From: Naegleria lovaniensis
Lineage: Eukaryota; Heterolobosea; Eutetramitea; Acrasida; Naegleriidae
Length of the DNA stretch: 64,000 bases
NCBI RefSeq assembly: GCF_003324165.1
Contig: NW_025407833.1
Coordinates: 124,001 to 188,000, forward strand
Direction: 5' to 3'
Part shown: one piece after another, positions 20,180 through 30,203 of the stretch
Layout of the letters: the number at the start of each line of letters is the position of its first letter
Numbering within the stretch: position 1 is the first letter of the stretch
Translations under genes and position numbers: made by a program
Notes under the pieces: model-generated
The model's input: only the letters and a program-made list of their open reading frames with translations
Database searches by the model: none
What the model was told of the DNA's origin: nothing

Positions 20180-23100
20180 TTACTTGTCGTTAATTGAATT
20201 CGTTGTGACGTTGGTGGACGAAGATACTGAAGACAAACTGGAATTATTATTATCTTTCGGTAAATGCAGAGATTTCAGGGTCTCCAGTTCAGATTTTAAG
20301 CTTTCCAATAGAATCGGTTTGTACATCACTGAGTCAAACCCAGATTTACAAAGCATTTCCTTAGTTTCCCAAGTATTAGCTGTGACTGCCAAGATTAAGG
20401 TATTGGATTTTACCGAATGATTCCTTATCATTTCACACGACTCTTTTCCTGATACATATGGCATAAGCAAGTCCATAAATATGATATCATATCTATCAAT
20501 ATTTTGCTTATATTTTTCAAAGGCTTCTAGTCCGTTCTCCGCTTGATCAATCTCTTCAAAGCCTACCATTTTCAATAACTTTGACAACACTTTTCTATTG
20601 ATAGTGTTGTCATCCACCACTAGTGCAGTCTTAAAGTTCAAACTCTTTTTTCCTTCCTTAATCGAAACGTGTTTTTTAGTCGAAGATCGTTGCTGAAAGA
20701 CAAAGCTGTCATCTTTCTCCAAGAACTTCATGTCTCTGCTAATCATTTCATTGAGTGCTTGTATGAGCACATCCAGCAAATCTCCCACTCTGAGTGGTCT
20801 GGTTAGATATCTTAGTGAGGAAGAACGCTTAGAAAAACCTCTGTTCGATATGGGTACATACACAGTTTTCTTACGGAGAGACCGGAAGGTTTGGTGAAGA
20901 GTTTCATGCATTTCATCCTCATAGAAAACTAAAATTATATTTCCAGATGTGTTACTGGAGTCTAGAGTAATAGATGGGCTATCAAATTGATACAAAGAAG
21001 CATAAGGGAAAATCATTTTGAGGTAATCGTGTAAGACCTTCTTTGAAGTGATATTTTGATCCACTATGAAAATATTCAATCGTTCCACTTTAAGATCTGC
21101 AATTGTTTGAAGTTGGTCCTTGATGCTCTGATTTGAAAAAGCAGCGGTAATATCATCAGATTTCACCAATGGTAACACAACCGAGATTGAGGTGCCTTTG
21201 TTAAGTTGGCTTTGAACACCAATTTTTCCATGCATTGCGTCTACAAAGCTCTTTGAAATACTTAGCCCTAGTCCGTTTCGATCAGAGAAAGTTGAAGAGG
21301 CAATTTCGTTCTTTTTAGATTGTGACGCGGAATATTTCGAATAGTACTGTTCAAAATTAGGGCAATTGGAAACTTGTTCGATCGTTTGGAATGGCTTGAA
21401 TAAGGTCTTCATGTTTTCTTCTGAAATGCCAACTCCAGAGTCATGGCACTGTAAGTGAAGAAAGTATACTTCATCGAGCTTGTCTCCTAGTGTGATTTTT
21501 TTCTTGATTTCTTCGATTGCTTTTGAATCCAAATTAAAGTTTTTCAAATCCTCGTCCGAACATAGATCGCATGTGACAAGAACATATCCTTTCTTTGTGT
21601 ACTTGATTCCGTTTGAGATTATATTCATTAGTACTTGAGAATTTTAACATTGTCTCCCTTAAAAGTAGTTGGAACTTTCATAAAATTGAAAAATGATTGA
21701 AGTGAAATTTGTTTGTCATTGGCAAGAGTGTAAAACACAGAGGTCATGGATTCCAACAGTTCAAGAAAGTTGAAGCTTTGAATGCTTAATTTAAGCTTTC
21801 CTAATTCTAAATTAGAGAGTTGAAGAGATCTTGAGAAAATATTCAATAGTAATATCGAATTGTTGTAAATATCATCTATGAGCTCCATTGAGGATTGGTT
21901 AGAGGCTATGATCATATTTTCTTCGGCCTCTGCTCCTCCATCTTCGTTATTAAACGTTTCCTTTGGATCTAGTTGACAAGTAGGTAAAGAGTTTTTTCTC
22001 CTTCTTGCTCTTGAGACGTTTTTCTTGCCTACGCTAGTTGCATATCGATTCAGCCTCTCTGCTTCATGTCTTAAAATTTGTATTGAACCCACCTGAAAAA
22101 ATGGTTCAATTGTCATAAAAGTCATACAGTACTTACAACACCATGTAAGGGATTTCTCACCTCGTGCGACAAGTTTCCTATGAATTTTGTCTTAGATTGA
22201 TTAAGTACCTTTTCTTTCATGATTTCCATTTGTTGTTCAAAAATTTTCTCATATTGTTTTTCTGAAACGTCCGAAAATAGAAAGCCAGACATGGTGACCA
22301 CAATCTGCATGACACAAATTTCTGCCATTTTGATAAACTTTCTCTTATTCAAGCATTGAAATCCAAGAAGGATTGGAGATTGGCGTTCCAATGATTTTGA
22401 AAATAATTCTCCTTCATCAGCTCTAAATTCCATCAATATATAAGAAAAGTATAATGAGACTTGTGTGGTAGTGAGTATGAGAATACAATTGAGCAATGTT
22501 GTCCACTTTTTGAAGTACAGTGAGTTTGACGTGATAACAATCAAATACGTGTTAATGATCCATGTGGGAAAGCTAGGACCGTAATAAACCTTGAGAAACA
22601 GAAACGAATATTGGTCCAAAATCAGCTAAATTCAAGAATTGACATACCTGTAACACCACTCGATTTGCGCAAGAAAATAAGGTCATGAATAAATTCAACG
22701 CCTCTTTTTTTGCCATGGTAGCATTGCCTTGAATTAACTTAATTACAAATACATTAACAAGAGTTTCCAAGCTAACAAGTGTGTAAAATACTAATCGTCC
22801 TTGTGTGGGTTGGTCAATGTACAAATAACCTAAGAATCCAACCATGGTCAAATAGAACATATAGATGAATTTCAGTCGATCTCCGATGCTTCTTCTCCTG
22901 TATTCAAATTTGTCATCTTCATTATTAAAGTATGTCCCTAATCTATCCAATATCGTTAAAGAAGGAGTATTAAGATTGATGTTATTAGTAGTAGTGTTTG
23001 AGGAAGAAGAGTTTTTTTGAGGTGTTTCAGGAAGAGATGATGATACTGTGGTTGAATTGTGGTTGTATTCGGAGGAATCATTTGGAACTATATACATGCT

Positions 23101-23334
23101 ACTACTATTGCAATTTGATATTGTGGTAGGGGTGGATGTACAGGAAATGGGTGATGATGCTCGGTCTTGCTGCATCATTGATGAAGAAGTATGATTCACG
23201 GTTTCCAGATTGAGCCTTTTCATTGAGGTTCGTAGGGATGAGTGGATGGGAGGTGAAGCCTGAGCTGCTGATTCCGCAGAAGTGTCGTCGCTATTATTCT
23301 CTGATGAGAAAACGGTGAGTGGTTGTTCTATCAT
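20180..23334 (-). CDS. hybrid sensor histidine kinase with receiver domain; apparent 1-base frameshift
   Basis: Exons 23334-22648, 22589-22137 and 22092-20180; introns 58 and 44 nt. Order: a Ser/Thr/Asn-rich leader, hydrophobic segments likely to be membrane helices (exons 1-2), the phosphoacceptor H box FIGNLSHEVRNPLHGVV (His about 371), the N box MNIISNGIKY, G1 DSGVGIS, G2 GLGLSISKS, then a C-terminal receiver with VVDDN, phosphoacceptor Asp in FMDLLMP, and the YKPI lysine. The joined exons total 3053 nt, one short of a multiple of three. The reading frame changes at 21638-21645, between DNVKIL and VLMNIIS: one missing base after CT would give KILQVLMN. Either an assembly error or a real inactivating change. 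Phosphorelay role by family. Confidence 0.86.
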
Positions 23335-23899
23335 GTCGGTGATGATGTGGTCCACAGTATACTCTCGTTGTTGTTTTATTTACTGATGAAGAGGTATGGT
23401 ATTATCTCTCCGAAATTAGCATTCATTGGCTGTGTTGTTGATGAAACAGCAGCTCTCAACGACAAATCTCCAAATCAATTAAAAATTAGAGCCACACTCT
23501 CACTACTTGGAATGTGGAAGTAGTACAAAGGGAGTGCGAGGTTGTTGTGGTTGTTTTTTCTTTTGGAGAATCCACCTAAACGCTTTAACATTTCTTTGTT
23601 AGAGGTTTGAAAGACGACATAATTGAGTATCGGCACTCCTGTTTTGACCTTTTTCGATCCATGCCAGGCAACACCATCGCAAGGCCATGAGATACTTGGT
23701 GTCCATTGAGGACATTGGAGGCTGACTGTCATCTATCGAACACAAGTCCTTAATGATGAAGGGATGCAGCTCTTGAACACAAATTTGCTATTCATACCTT
23801 TTACATATTCAAAACTGGTTTTAATGTGCGATTGAAATTCTCTTATTAAATGATGAGCCATAGTTCTCAATCATTGCATCATTTGTCAACTCTATCCAT
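23335..23899. other. 565-base region between two minus-strand genes
   Basis: It is upstream of the histidine kinase and downstream of the coactosin-like gene stop. It contains the doubtful ORF 23475-23732 and otherwise no recognised element. Confidence 0.3.
23475..23732 (-). CDS. short hypothetical ORF
   Basis: 85 codons from a true ATG (MTVSLQCPQWTPSISWPCDG). Residue composition is plausible for protein (Trp, Cys and Gly spread through the first 30 residues), but no family is recognised. It could be a small gene or a 5' exon; no convincing donor was found. Confidence 0.22.
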   Translation of the reverse strand: MTVSLQCPQWTPSISWPCDGVAWHGSKKVKTGVPILNYVVFQTSNKEMLKRLGGFSKRKNNHNNLALPLYYFHIPSSESVALIFN

Positions 23900-25021
23900 T
23901 TACTTTTTAATTTCCCACTTGTAGGATTGAGATGCCTTTGCAACGAGAACACTAATTTCATCTTGTGTAATTTCATTCACATTGGTTGCAAACAATGTCA
24001 CATGGTAGGGTTGTAACAAGGCCTCTACTTGACCCTTATGAGTAGAAACACGAGCTTTCAACATCATGGGTGTGGAATCTCCCAACATGTGAACCAACAC
24101 AAATTTCACAGTCTCTGATTCATCAATAATTTCCACGACACGAACCAATCCGAAATAAACTCCATTCGAACTCCATTGAGACTTCATTTCTTCAACGCCA
24201 CCATTTCCAGATCCCAATAAATGCATCTTGGTCTTTGAATTGGGTACATAGGTCACTGCCATCCAATTGGTTTCGGTTTGATCCGATCTCACATCACGAA
24301 TGGCTTGTTGAATTTCTTCGACATTTTCAAATTCAAGTTCACCTCCAGTACTACTTGGTGAGGAATTGGAACGAGGAGCTGAGCTTTGAATGGTACTTTG
24401 AGATCTCACTGGTTTTGGTGAACTTGTAGTAGTAGTACTTGTTGTTGTTGTTGTTGAAGGAGTAGTAGTAGAAGAAGCAGTCGATGTTGTTGTTGTTGTA
24501 GTAGAAGCAGAGACTGATGATGGTACATTTCTTCTGGCTTGTCTCTCTTCATTATCACGTTGAATCTTTTCTCCTTCGTGTTTTTCCATAACTTTGGTAC
24601 GAGACATGGAGGCCTTTCCAACTAAATCTTCAACAATCTCTTGTGAAATTTCATCAACTTCGGTAATGTACATATCGACGTGATAGGGTTTGAAACGAGT
24701 TGTGATTTCTCCAACTTGAGGTGTGATACCGGCACGTAACATGGGTTTCATTTCATTTCCAACAAATTTAACAAATGCAAATTTAATGGTGAGAGAGGAA
24801 TCGATCATTTCTTCGATACGAGCCAATCCATAATAACCATTGTTGGCTTGGAATTGCTCACGCATTTCATTGACGCCTCCTTCTCCCTTTCCTTTAAGCT
24901 CGAGTTCTTTGATTCCTCCATTGACATAACCACAAACCATCCAATTGGTTGAAGTTTGATCGGATCGAACATCATTGATGGCTTCTTGAATAGAGTCCCA
25001 TTGAGAGAAGAGTTGGTTCAT
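23900..25021 (-). CDS. tandem ADF-homology (coactosin-like) actin-binding protein
   Basis: Intronless, 373 residues. Two ADF-H domains of the coactosin type, about 4-135 and 235-370, share the blocks AINDVRSDQT/AIRDVRSDQT, TNWMVCGYV/TNWMAVTYV, YYGLARIEEMID/YFGLVRVVEIID, KFAFVKFVG/KFVLVHMLG and EDLVGKAS/SVLVAKAS. Coactosin domains bind F-actin sides and antagonise capping. The linker is a charged helix (MEKHEGEKIQRDNEERQARR) followed by a Thr/Ser run encoded by (ACT)n-like repeats. Twinfilin has tandem ADF-H domains too, but these are coactosin-like, so this is a separate duplication. Confidence 0.87.
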   Translation of the reverse strand: MNQLFSQWDSIQEAINDVRSDQTSTNWMVCGYVNGGIKELELKGKGEGGVNEMREQFQANNGYYGLARIEEMIDSSLTIKFAFVKFVGNEMKPMLRAGITPQVGEITTRFKPYHVDMYITEVDEISQEIVEDLVGKASMSRTKVMEKHEGEKIQRDNEERQARRNVPSSVSASTTTTTTSTASSTTTPSTTTTTSTTTTSSPKPVRSQSTIQSSAPRSNSSPSSTGGELEFENVEEIQQAIRDVRSDQTETNWMAVTYVPNSKTKMHLLGSGNGGVEEMKSQWSSNGVYFGLVRVVEIIDESETVKFVLVHMLGDSTPMMLKARVSTHKGQVEALLQPYHVTLFATNVNEITQDEISVLVAKASQSYKWEIKK

Positions 25022-25283
25022 TTTGTAATAGTTGGCTTTTGTTCCACTATTGCGAGTGTGATCGGGGGAGAGATTTGTGTGAAATTTTTTTTATAATTTT
25101 ATTTTGACAAGTGAGAGTCACTTGACCAATCAATCACCAACAGTCATTGCAGTGAAAGAAGGAAAGGACATGAACTTTTTTGGATATTAAGGAATTTTGC
25201 ATTGCTGAACAAAATCGATAACTGGTGCCTTAGATTATTTGGTCACCTTATTATTATTCGTACTTTCCTCTTGTCATGGTGAT

Positions 25284-26882
25284 TTATTGCCTTGGAATAA
25301 AATCAATCAAGTAGGGGTCTAATACGGTACGAGTCACAATATAAGTTTCAGGTATGCTATCCTGTTGTTCTTCCAATCCTTTTGGCACTTGTAGTTGAAA
25401 TTTCAGCAATAACATGACAAGAATTAGCTTCATCTCAAGTAGTGCCATTCTTTTTCCAATACAATCTCTTGGACCAATACTGAATGGAAGAATTTCATCC
25501 GTATTGAAATCAATATTCAAATAGTCGGGAGTAACTGCAGCATCTGTTTTGGTTGGCATGAATCGATCTGGTTTAAAGTCGTCTTCTCCATTCTTTGCAA
25601 AATAGTGCATACTATAATAGGACGCAAGAAATTGTGTTCCTGCTGGATACTTGACTCCACCCAATGTCTCACCACCTTTCTTCATGACAATTCTGGCACC
25701 ACCTCCTACTGGAGTTTTCACACGAAGAACTTCTTTCATAAATGACGATAAGAAATGAAGTTTTTCTGTAATGACCTCATAGGTAATTTCTTCTTGAGAC
25801 GAAATTTCGCTTCTAATTTCTTCATAAATTCGTTGTTGAACTTCAGGATATTTGGCAAGCTGTCGAAGCATAAAGTTGAGTGAAACGGATGACGTTTCAA
25901 ATCCAGCAAAGAAGATAATAAAGAGGGCAGAAAGTAATTCATCCTTGGACAACTTTTGATCCTCCTTAGCCGCTTCTGAGGAGCTCAACAGCAAACTCAG
26001 TAAATCTTCATCATCCTTAATTTCGTTACTCTTCTCTTTTTCAGCTTGTTTTCTCTCAATCATGGTCAAGGCTGCTTCTCTAAATCTTTCTTTTGACTCT
26101 CTGAATCGTTTAAAAATTCCAAATGGAAGATATTCAAATGCCCATTTAGGAAAGACAAAGTTGTACAATAAACCCGCTAACAAATTATTAACCCATTCAT
26201 GCAACTCGTCTCTGTGCTTGACATCATTATCAAAGATATGAATGTCATAATCAAATGCAACTCTATTAATGACCGACAAGGTTACTGATTTGAATTCATT
26301 TGTGACATTCACCTTTTCAATAGCTCCATTCTTTTCATTGACTCCATAGATTCGCTTCCAAAAATCGAGCATTTTGTTTGTTTCTTCAATCGTGACTCTA
26401 AACACGTTTCTCAAGTGAGCAGCACCCGTGAAAATTGGATTACTCATAGTACGATGCTTCTTCCACAAAGGATCGGAACTATCGGCAGAAAACATGTTAT
26501 TTCCAAACAATCCAACTGGAGCCAAAACATCTCCCTTACTAATGCTCTTGTAGTTTTTCACGAGCAGTTCTTTCAATAGTGCTTTATCTCGGGCAACGAT
26601 CAAAGTACAGACCGAACCGAATTGTAATTTAATGACAGAGGCTTCGGGATATCGTTTATAGGCATCCAATGTGCAAACATATTGATGGTAAATGTATATG
26701 CGTTTATGAAGCATGGAATCAATCACAGCTGGTAGGAAGCTCACATGTCCTGGGATGTGTCTGTACCTGAAATAAGTAATTAGGAAATTGATGAGATGCC
26801 AAACAAACCATGCTCCAAACAAGGATCCCACTACTAGTGGAACAAACGAGATGTATTCCAAGAGTTGAAGAGATGATGGCAT
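25284..26882 (-). CDS. cytochrome P450 monooxygenase
   Basis: Intronless, 532 residues, usual length for a microsomal P450. An N-terminal membrane anchor (about 5-38) is followed by the proline-rich hinge region. The I-helix oxygen-binding motif is FFAGFETSS, the K-helix ExxR is EVLR, and the heme-thiolate loop is FSIGPRDCIGKR (about 467-478, axial Cys). It transfers one oxygen atom from O2 to an unknown lipid or xenobiotic using electrons from P450 reductase at the ER. Family (clan) not assigned; the architecture recalls CYP3/CYP4-like clans. All key residues are intact. Confidence 0.94.
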   Translation of the reverse strand: MPSSLQLLEYISFVPLVVGSLFGAWFVWHLINFLITYFRYRHIPGHVSFLPAVIDSMLHKRIYIYHQYVCTLDAYKRYPEASVIKLQFGSVCTLIVARDKALLKELLVKNYKSISKGDVLAPVGLFGNNMFSADSSDPLWKKHRTMSNPIFTGAAHLRNVFRVTIEETNKMLDFWKRIYGVNEKNGAIEKVNVTNEFKSVTLSVINRVAFDYDIHIFDNDVKHRDELHEWVNNLLAGLLYNFVFPKWAFEYLPFGIFKRFRESKERFREAALTMIERKQAEKEKSNEIKDDEDLLSLLLSSSEAAKEDQKLSKDELLSALFIIFFAGFETSSVSLNFMLRQLAKYPEVQQRIYEEIRSEISSQEEITYEVITEKLHFLSSFMKEVLRVKTPVGGGARIVMKKGGETLGGVKYPAGTQFLASYYSMHYFAKNGEDDFKPDRFMPTKTDAAVTPDYLNIDFNTDEILPFSIGPRDCIGKRMALLEMKLILVMLLLKFQLQVPKGLEEQQDSIPETYIVTRTVLDPYLIDFIPRQ

Positions 26883-27137
26883 GTGTGTGAGGGTCGTGTT
26901 GTGTTTCTTTGATTTTTTTGTTTGAACTTGTGCCGCAGTTTGAGGACATGCGAATTTTTTAAATCCCTAAGTCGTTCATGCATTTCCTTGAAAGTATGTC
27001 CATCACGGTCGCAGTAATTGGTGCGACCACTGCGAAGCATTTAAATGAGGTACCTCAAAGCATTGTGTTCAACCTTGGGAGAAACCTATTGGAACACAAG
27101 ACGAATTATTTACAACTTGATATTTATCGAGCAACAT

Positions 27138-27966
27138 TTATTGTACACTCTTGGTATTCTTGTTCAAAATCTTGGCAGCAGCAGAAATAACCAAAGGACG
27201 TTCATAAACGACTTGATTGGACACAGCAGTTGGGATCCATCCATTAGGATTGGCTTGACCCATGAAAGTGACTTTCAAATCTCCATTCTCCAATTCAACA
27301 AGCTCGTACAGAGTGAAGATGTTGGTTCCACGGACTCCTGATGCCTTATCACATGTATAAGAACCATCAACACTGGTAGTTAACAAGACGAGCTTGTTAC
27401 CTTCTTGGAATTCACGTTCACAATAGAGAAAATCTCGATCGCTCACCATCATGCCTAAAAAAGTTCATTGATTTTCATGTGGATTCGCCGGATGAAATAA
27501 TTCATGATGAATTCAATAGTTTTTGAATTCATTATTTCGAAATTTTACAATATTTAAATTCATAAACGAAATAAGATTAAAGAAAATATCGATCCGAATA
27601 TTTAAATGATCGTTTGATATCGGAGGCCACAAATAAAAACAACCTACTTGGAGAAGCAACAAGATAGTATCTAATAGACCAACGTCCATCTTCGTCTTCA
27701 AAAGTTTCCAACTCAGAAAAGGCCTTTGTCTTTGGATCCAGCTTGAGTCTTGTTGGCATATCGGTTGAGCAAACAACATTCATGTACTCTCTTGCCTTGC
27801 AATTTTCAACAATAATTTCTCCCTTCACAACTGTACCTTCGGAAGCTTCAGCTGAGCTGATCGTTACTTTTTCATTGTTACCATAGAATTTGAATTTGTC
27901 TGTGGTGTAGGTTTTGGTGAGAGCGAGAGCCTTTTCCCACTTTTGTTTGATTTCTTGCTTATTCAT
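27138..27966 (-). CDS. START-like lipid-transfer domain protein (2 exons)
   Basis: Exons 27966-27648 and 27454-27138, separated by a 193-nt intron, give 211 residues, the length of one START/SRPBCC domain. START domains form a helix-grip cavity that binds lipids or sterols. Supporting segments: the N-terminal helix KQKWEKALALTKTYTTDKFK, WSIRYYLVASP, then across the splice MMVSDRDFLYCEREF, which corresponds to the family RDFVYV strand, and the terminal helix LVISAAAKILNKN. There is no signal peptide or other domain, so it is a soluble single-domain protein. Ligand unknown. Confidence 0.75.
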
Positions 27967-28065
27967 GACGAGAGAGCAGAATTAATGACGATCTTGTTTT
28001 TTTAATGAATGTCAATAACTGTCATGATGTGAGACTCTTTTGGAATGAGAATCGAATGATTTTTA

Positions 28066-28188
28066 TTATCCTCGTGATGCCCGCTTCTGGTTTGCGATCG
28101 GACGCCCTGCGTTAACAGGCGAGGCAAATTTTCCATACTTTTTCCGAGTATTGAGGGTTGCATCAATCCAAATGCTTTGTTGTGACAT
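28066..28188 (-). CDS. possible 40-residue small protein
   Basis: A short ORF from an ATG (MSQQSIWIDATLNTRKKYGK) in the 341-base gap between ALDH7A1 and the START gene. The basic C-terminus (NAGRPIANQKRASRG) is reminiscent of ribosomal or RNA-binding tails. In-frame sequence extends upstream to an earlier stop, so it may be an exon. No family was identified; very tentative. Confidence 0.3.
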   Translation of the reverse strand: MSQQSIWIDATLNTRKKYGKFASPVNAGRPIANQKRASRG

Positions 28189-28307
28189 GTGTTTCCTTAA
28201 TCGTGAGCTAAATTTATTGGTGGAACGGTAAAGAACTTGACTACATTCTTTCAAAAACCAATAATTTCATGAGCCTACAATATTTATTGAGCTCTATCAA
28301 AAAGCAA

Positions 28308-30051
28308 CTAATCAAATTTGATGCCCTGTGCAAGAGGAAGAGTGTTTCCATAGTTGAGTGTGACAGTAGATCTTCTCATGTACAGTTTCCAGGAATCAGA
28401 TCCACTCTCTCGTCCTCCACCAGTAGCTTTGTTACCACCAAAGGCTCCACCAATTTCTGCTCCATTGGTTGGGATGTTGACGTTGACAATACCACAATCA
28501 GAACCATTTGGACCAAGCCATGTGAAAATATTTGTTGGATTTCTAGAGAACAAACTACTGCTCAAACCTTGTTCAACAGAATTGTTAATCATGATAGCTT
28601 CCTCCAAATTCTTGAACTTCATGACATAAACAATTGGAACAAATGTCTCATGTTGAACAATTGGAGCATCGTAGGCAATTTCAACAATAGTTGGCTCAAC
28701 ATAGTTACCACTTCTATTGAGAACATTACCACCATAGAGAATCTTTCCTCCTTGCTTTTTAGCTTGCTCCAAAGCATTCTTATATTGCTCAACAGCGTTC
28801 TTGGTGTGAAGAGGACCACACAATACACCACTTTCTCTCAAAGGATCTCCAATCTTGACATTGGCATAACCCTTCTTCAACTTGTTAATAAATTGATCAT
28901 ACACACTTTCATGAATAATGAGACGACGAGTGGTGGTGCAACGTTGACCTGCTGTTCCCACACATGCAAACAAAACGCTTCTGAAAGCGATTTCCAAATC
29001 AGCATCTTCACAAACAATGATAGCATTGTTACCACCCAATTCCAATAAACAATTGCCCCATCGATCATTGACAATTTCTCTCACTCTCTTTCCAACCTTG
29101 GTGCTTCCAGTGAATGAGACAAGACCAATTCTTTTGTCCTTTGCAATTGCTTCACCAATATCAGCACCACCAGTCATGGATGTACAAATTGCAGGATTTA
29201 ACTTGTTATCCTTCAACACTTGTTGAATAATCTTTCCGGTAGCAATAGTTGACAAGGAGGTTGTTGGTGCTCCTTTCCAAACCATTGTGTTACCACAAAC
29301 AAGACCCAAAGCAGCATTCCATCCATAGACAGCAACAGGGCTAACCATCAAGTGGAAACGCAATCGAGAATGTGATTATTGATTTTAATTTCCGATAAAT
29401 ATTGAAATACGCAATTAATTTTCACATTTGAAATCATCAAAACACTTACAAATTGAATGCAGAAATGACACCAACGGTACCAATTGGATTCCACATTTCA
29501 TACATCATGTGATTGGGTCTCTCGCTTGGCAAAACGCTTCCATTGATCATTCTTGATAAGCCAGTGGCATAATCGCAAATATCTACGAATTCTTGTACTT
29601 CACCGACACCCTCGGGAAGGATTTTGCCCATTTCCAAACTCACTAATTTACCCAAATCTTGAATCTTTTCACGTAAAGCTACTCCAATTTGTCTAACGAT
29701 TTCTCCTCTGTATGGAGCAGGCTTATTACGCCATTCAATTTCAGCTTGTTTTGCAAGATGAACAGCTTGCTCGTACTCTGCAAGGGTTGGAGTAACAGTG
29801 CTTGCAATAACGGAATTATCAGATGGATTAATGGACTGAACAATCTGGCCAGACCCTTTCCATTCGGAACCAATAGAAATACCAGGATTGCCTTCTTCTA
29901 CAAGTCCGAGTCTTGATAAAAAGTCATTATCAGCAAAGGTAGATTTCTTGTTGGTTGAATAACTTCTCACTGCTGTGGATGACTTGATTTGTTTAATTGC
30001 TCTTGACGATGAAATTGATTTGAGTGATTTTTGTAGGAGTTGTTGTTGCAT
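28308..30051 (-). CDS. ALDH7A1: alpha-aminoadipic semialdehyde dehydrogenase (antiquitin), mitochondrial (2 exons)
   Basis: Exons 30051-29450 and 29340-28308 (109-nt intron) give 544 residues. The first ~30 residues ([20 protein letters not shown]) are a mitochondrial presequence. The ALDH7 subfamily is shown by [12 protein letters not shown], the [14 protein letters not shown]-binding segment, [10 protein letters not shown] with the general-base Glu, and the catalytic Cys in [13 protein letters not shown]. The substrate-specificity segment [18 protein letters not shown] carries the ALDH7 pattern. It oxidises alpha-aminoadipate semialdehyde in lysine breakdown, and also betaine aldehyde and lipid aldehydes. 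The intron splits the conserved [13 protein letters not shown] block exactly and restores it. Confidence 0.95.
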
Positions 30052-30203
30052 TTTTTGTTTTGGCTGTTGCCCGTGATAGTTAGTGTTGGCACAATTTCTG
30101 CCGAAGGTCCTGACCTCGTGTTTACAAAATCTTAGATTCGCCTTTTCTCATTGAAAACAATTCGGACCGAAGGGTCTAATAATTTATTGTGGTGAAAGGT
30201 TGG

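Noticed and set aside
22626-22647. 22-nt intron alternative in the histidine kinase
   Set aside because: It keeps frame, but the 58-nt choice using the TTTCTCAAG acceptor is typical in length and pyrimidine tract.
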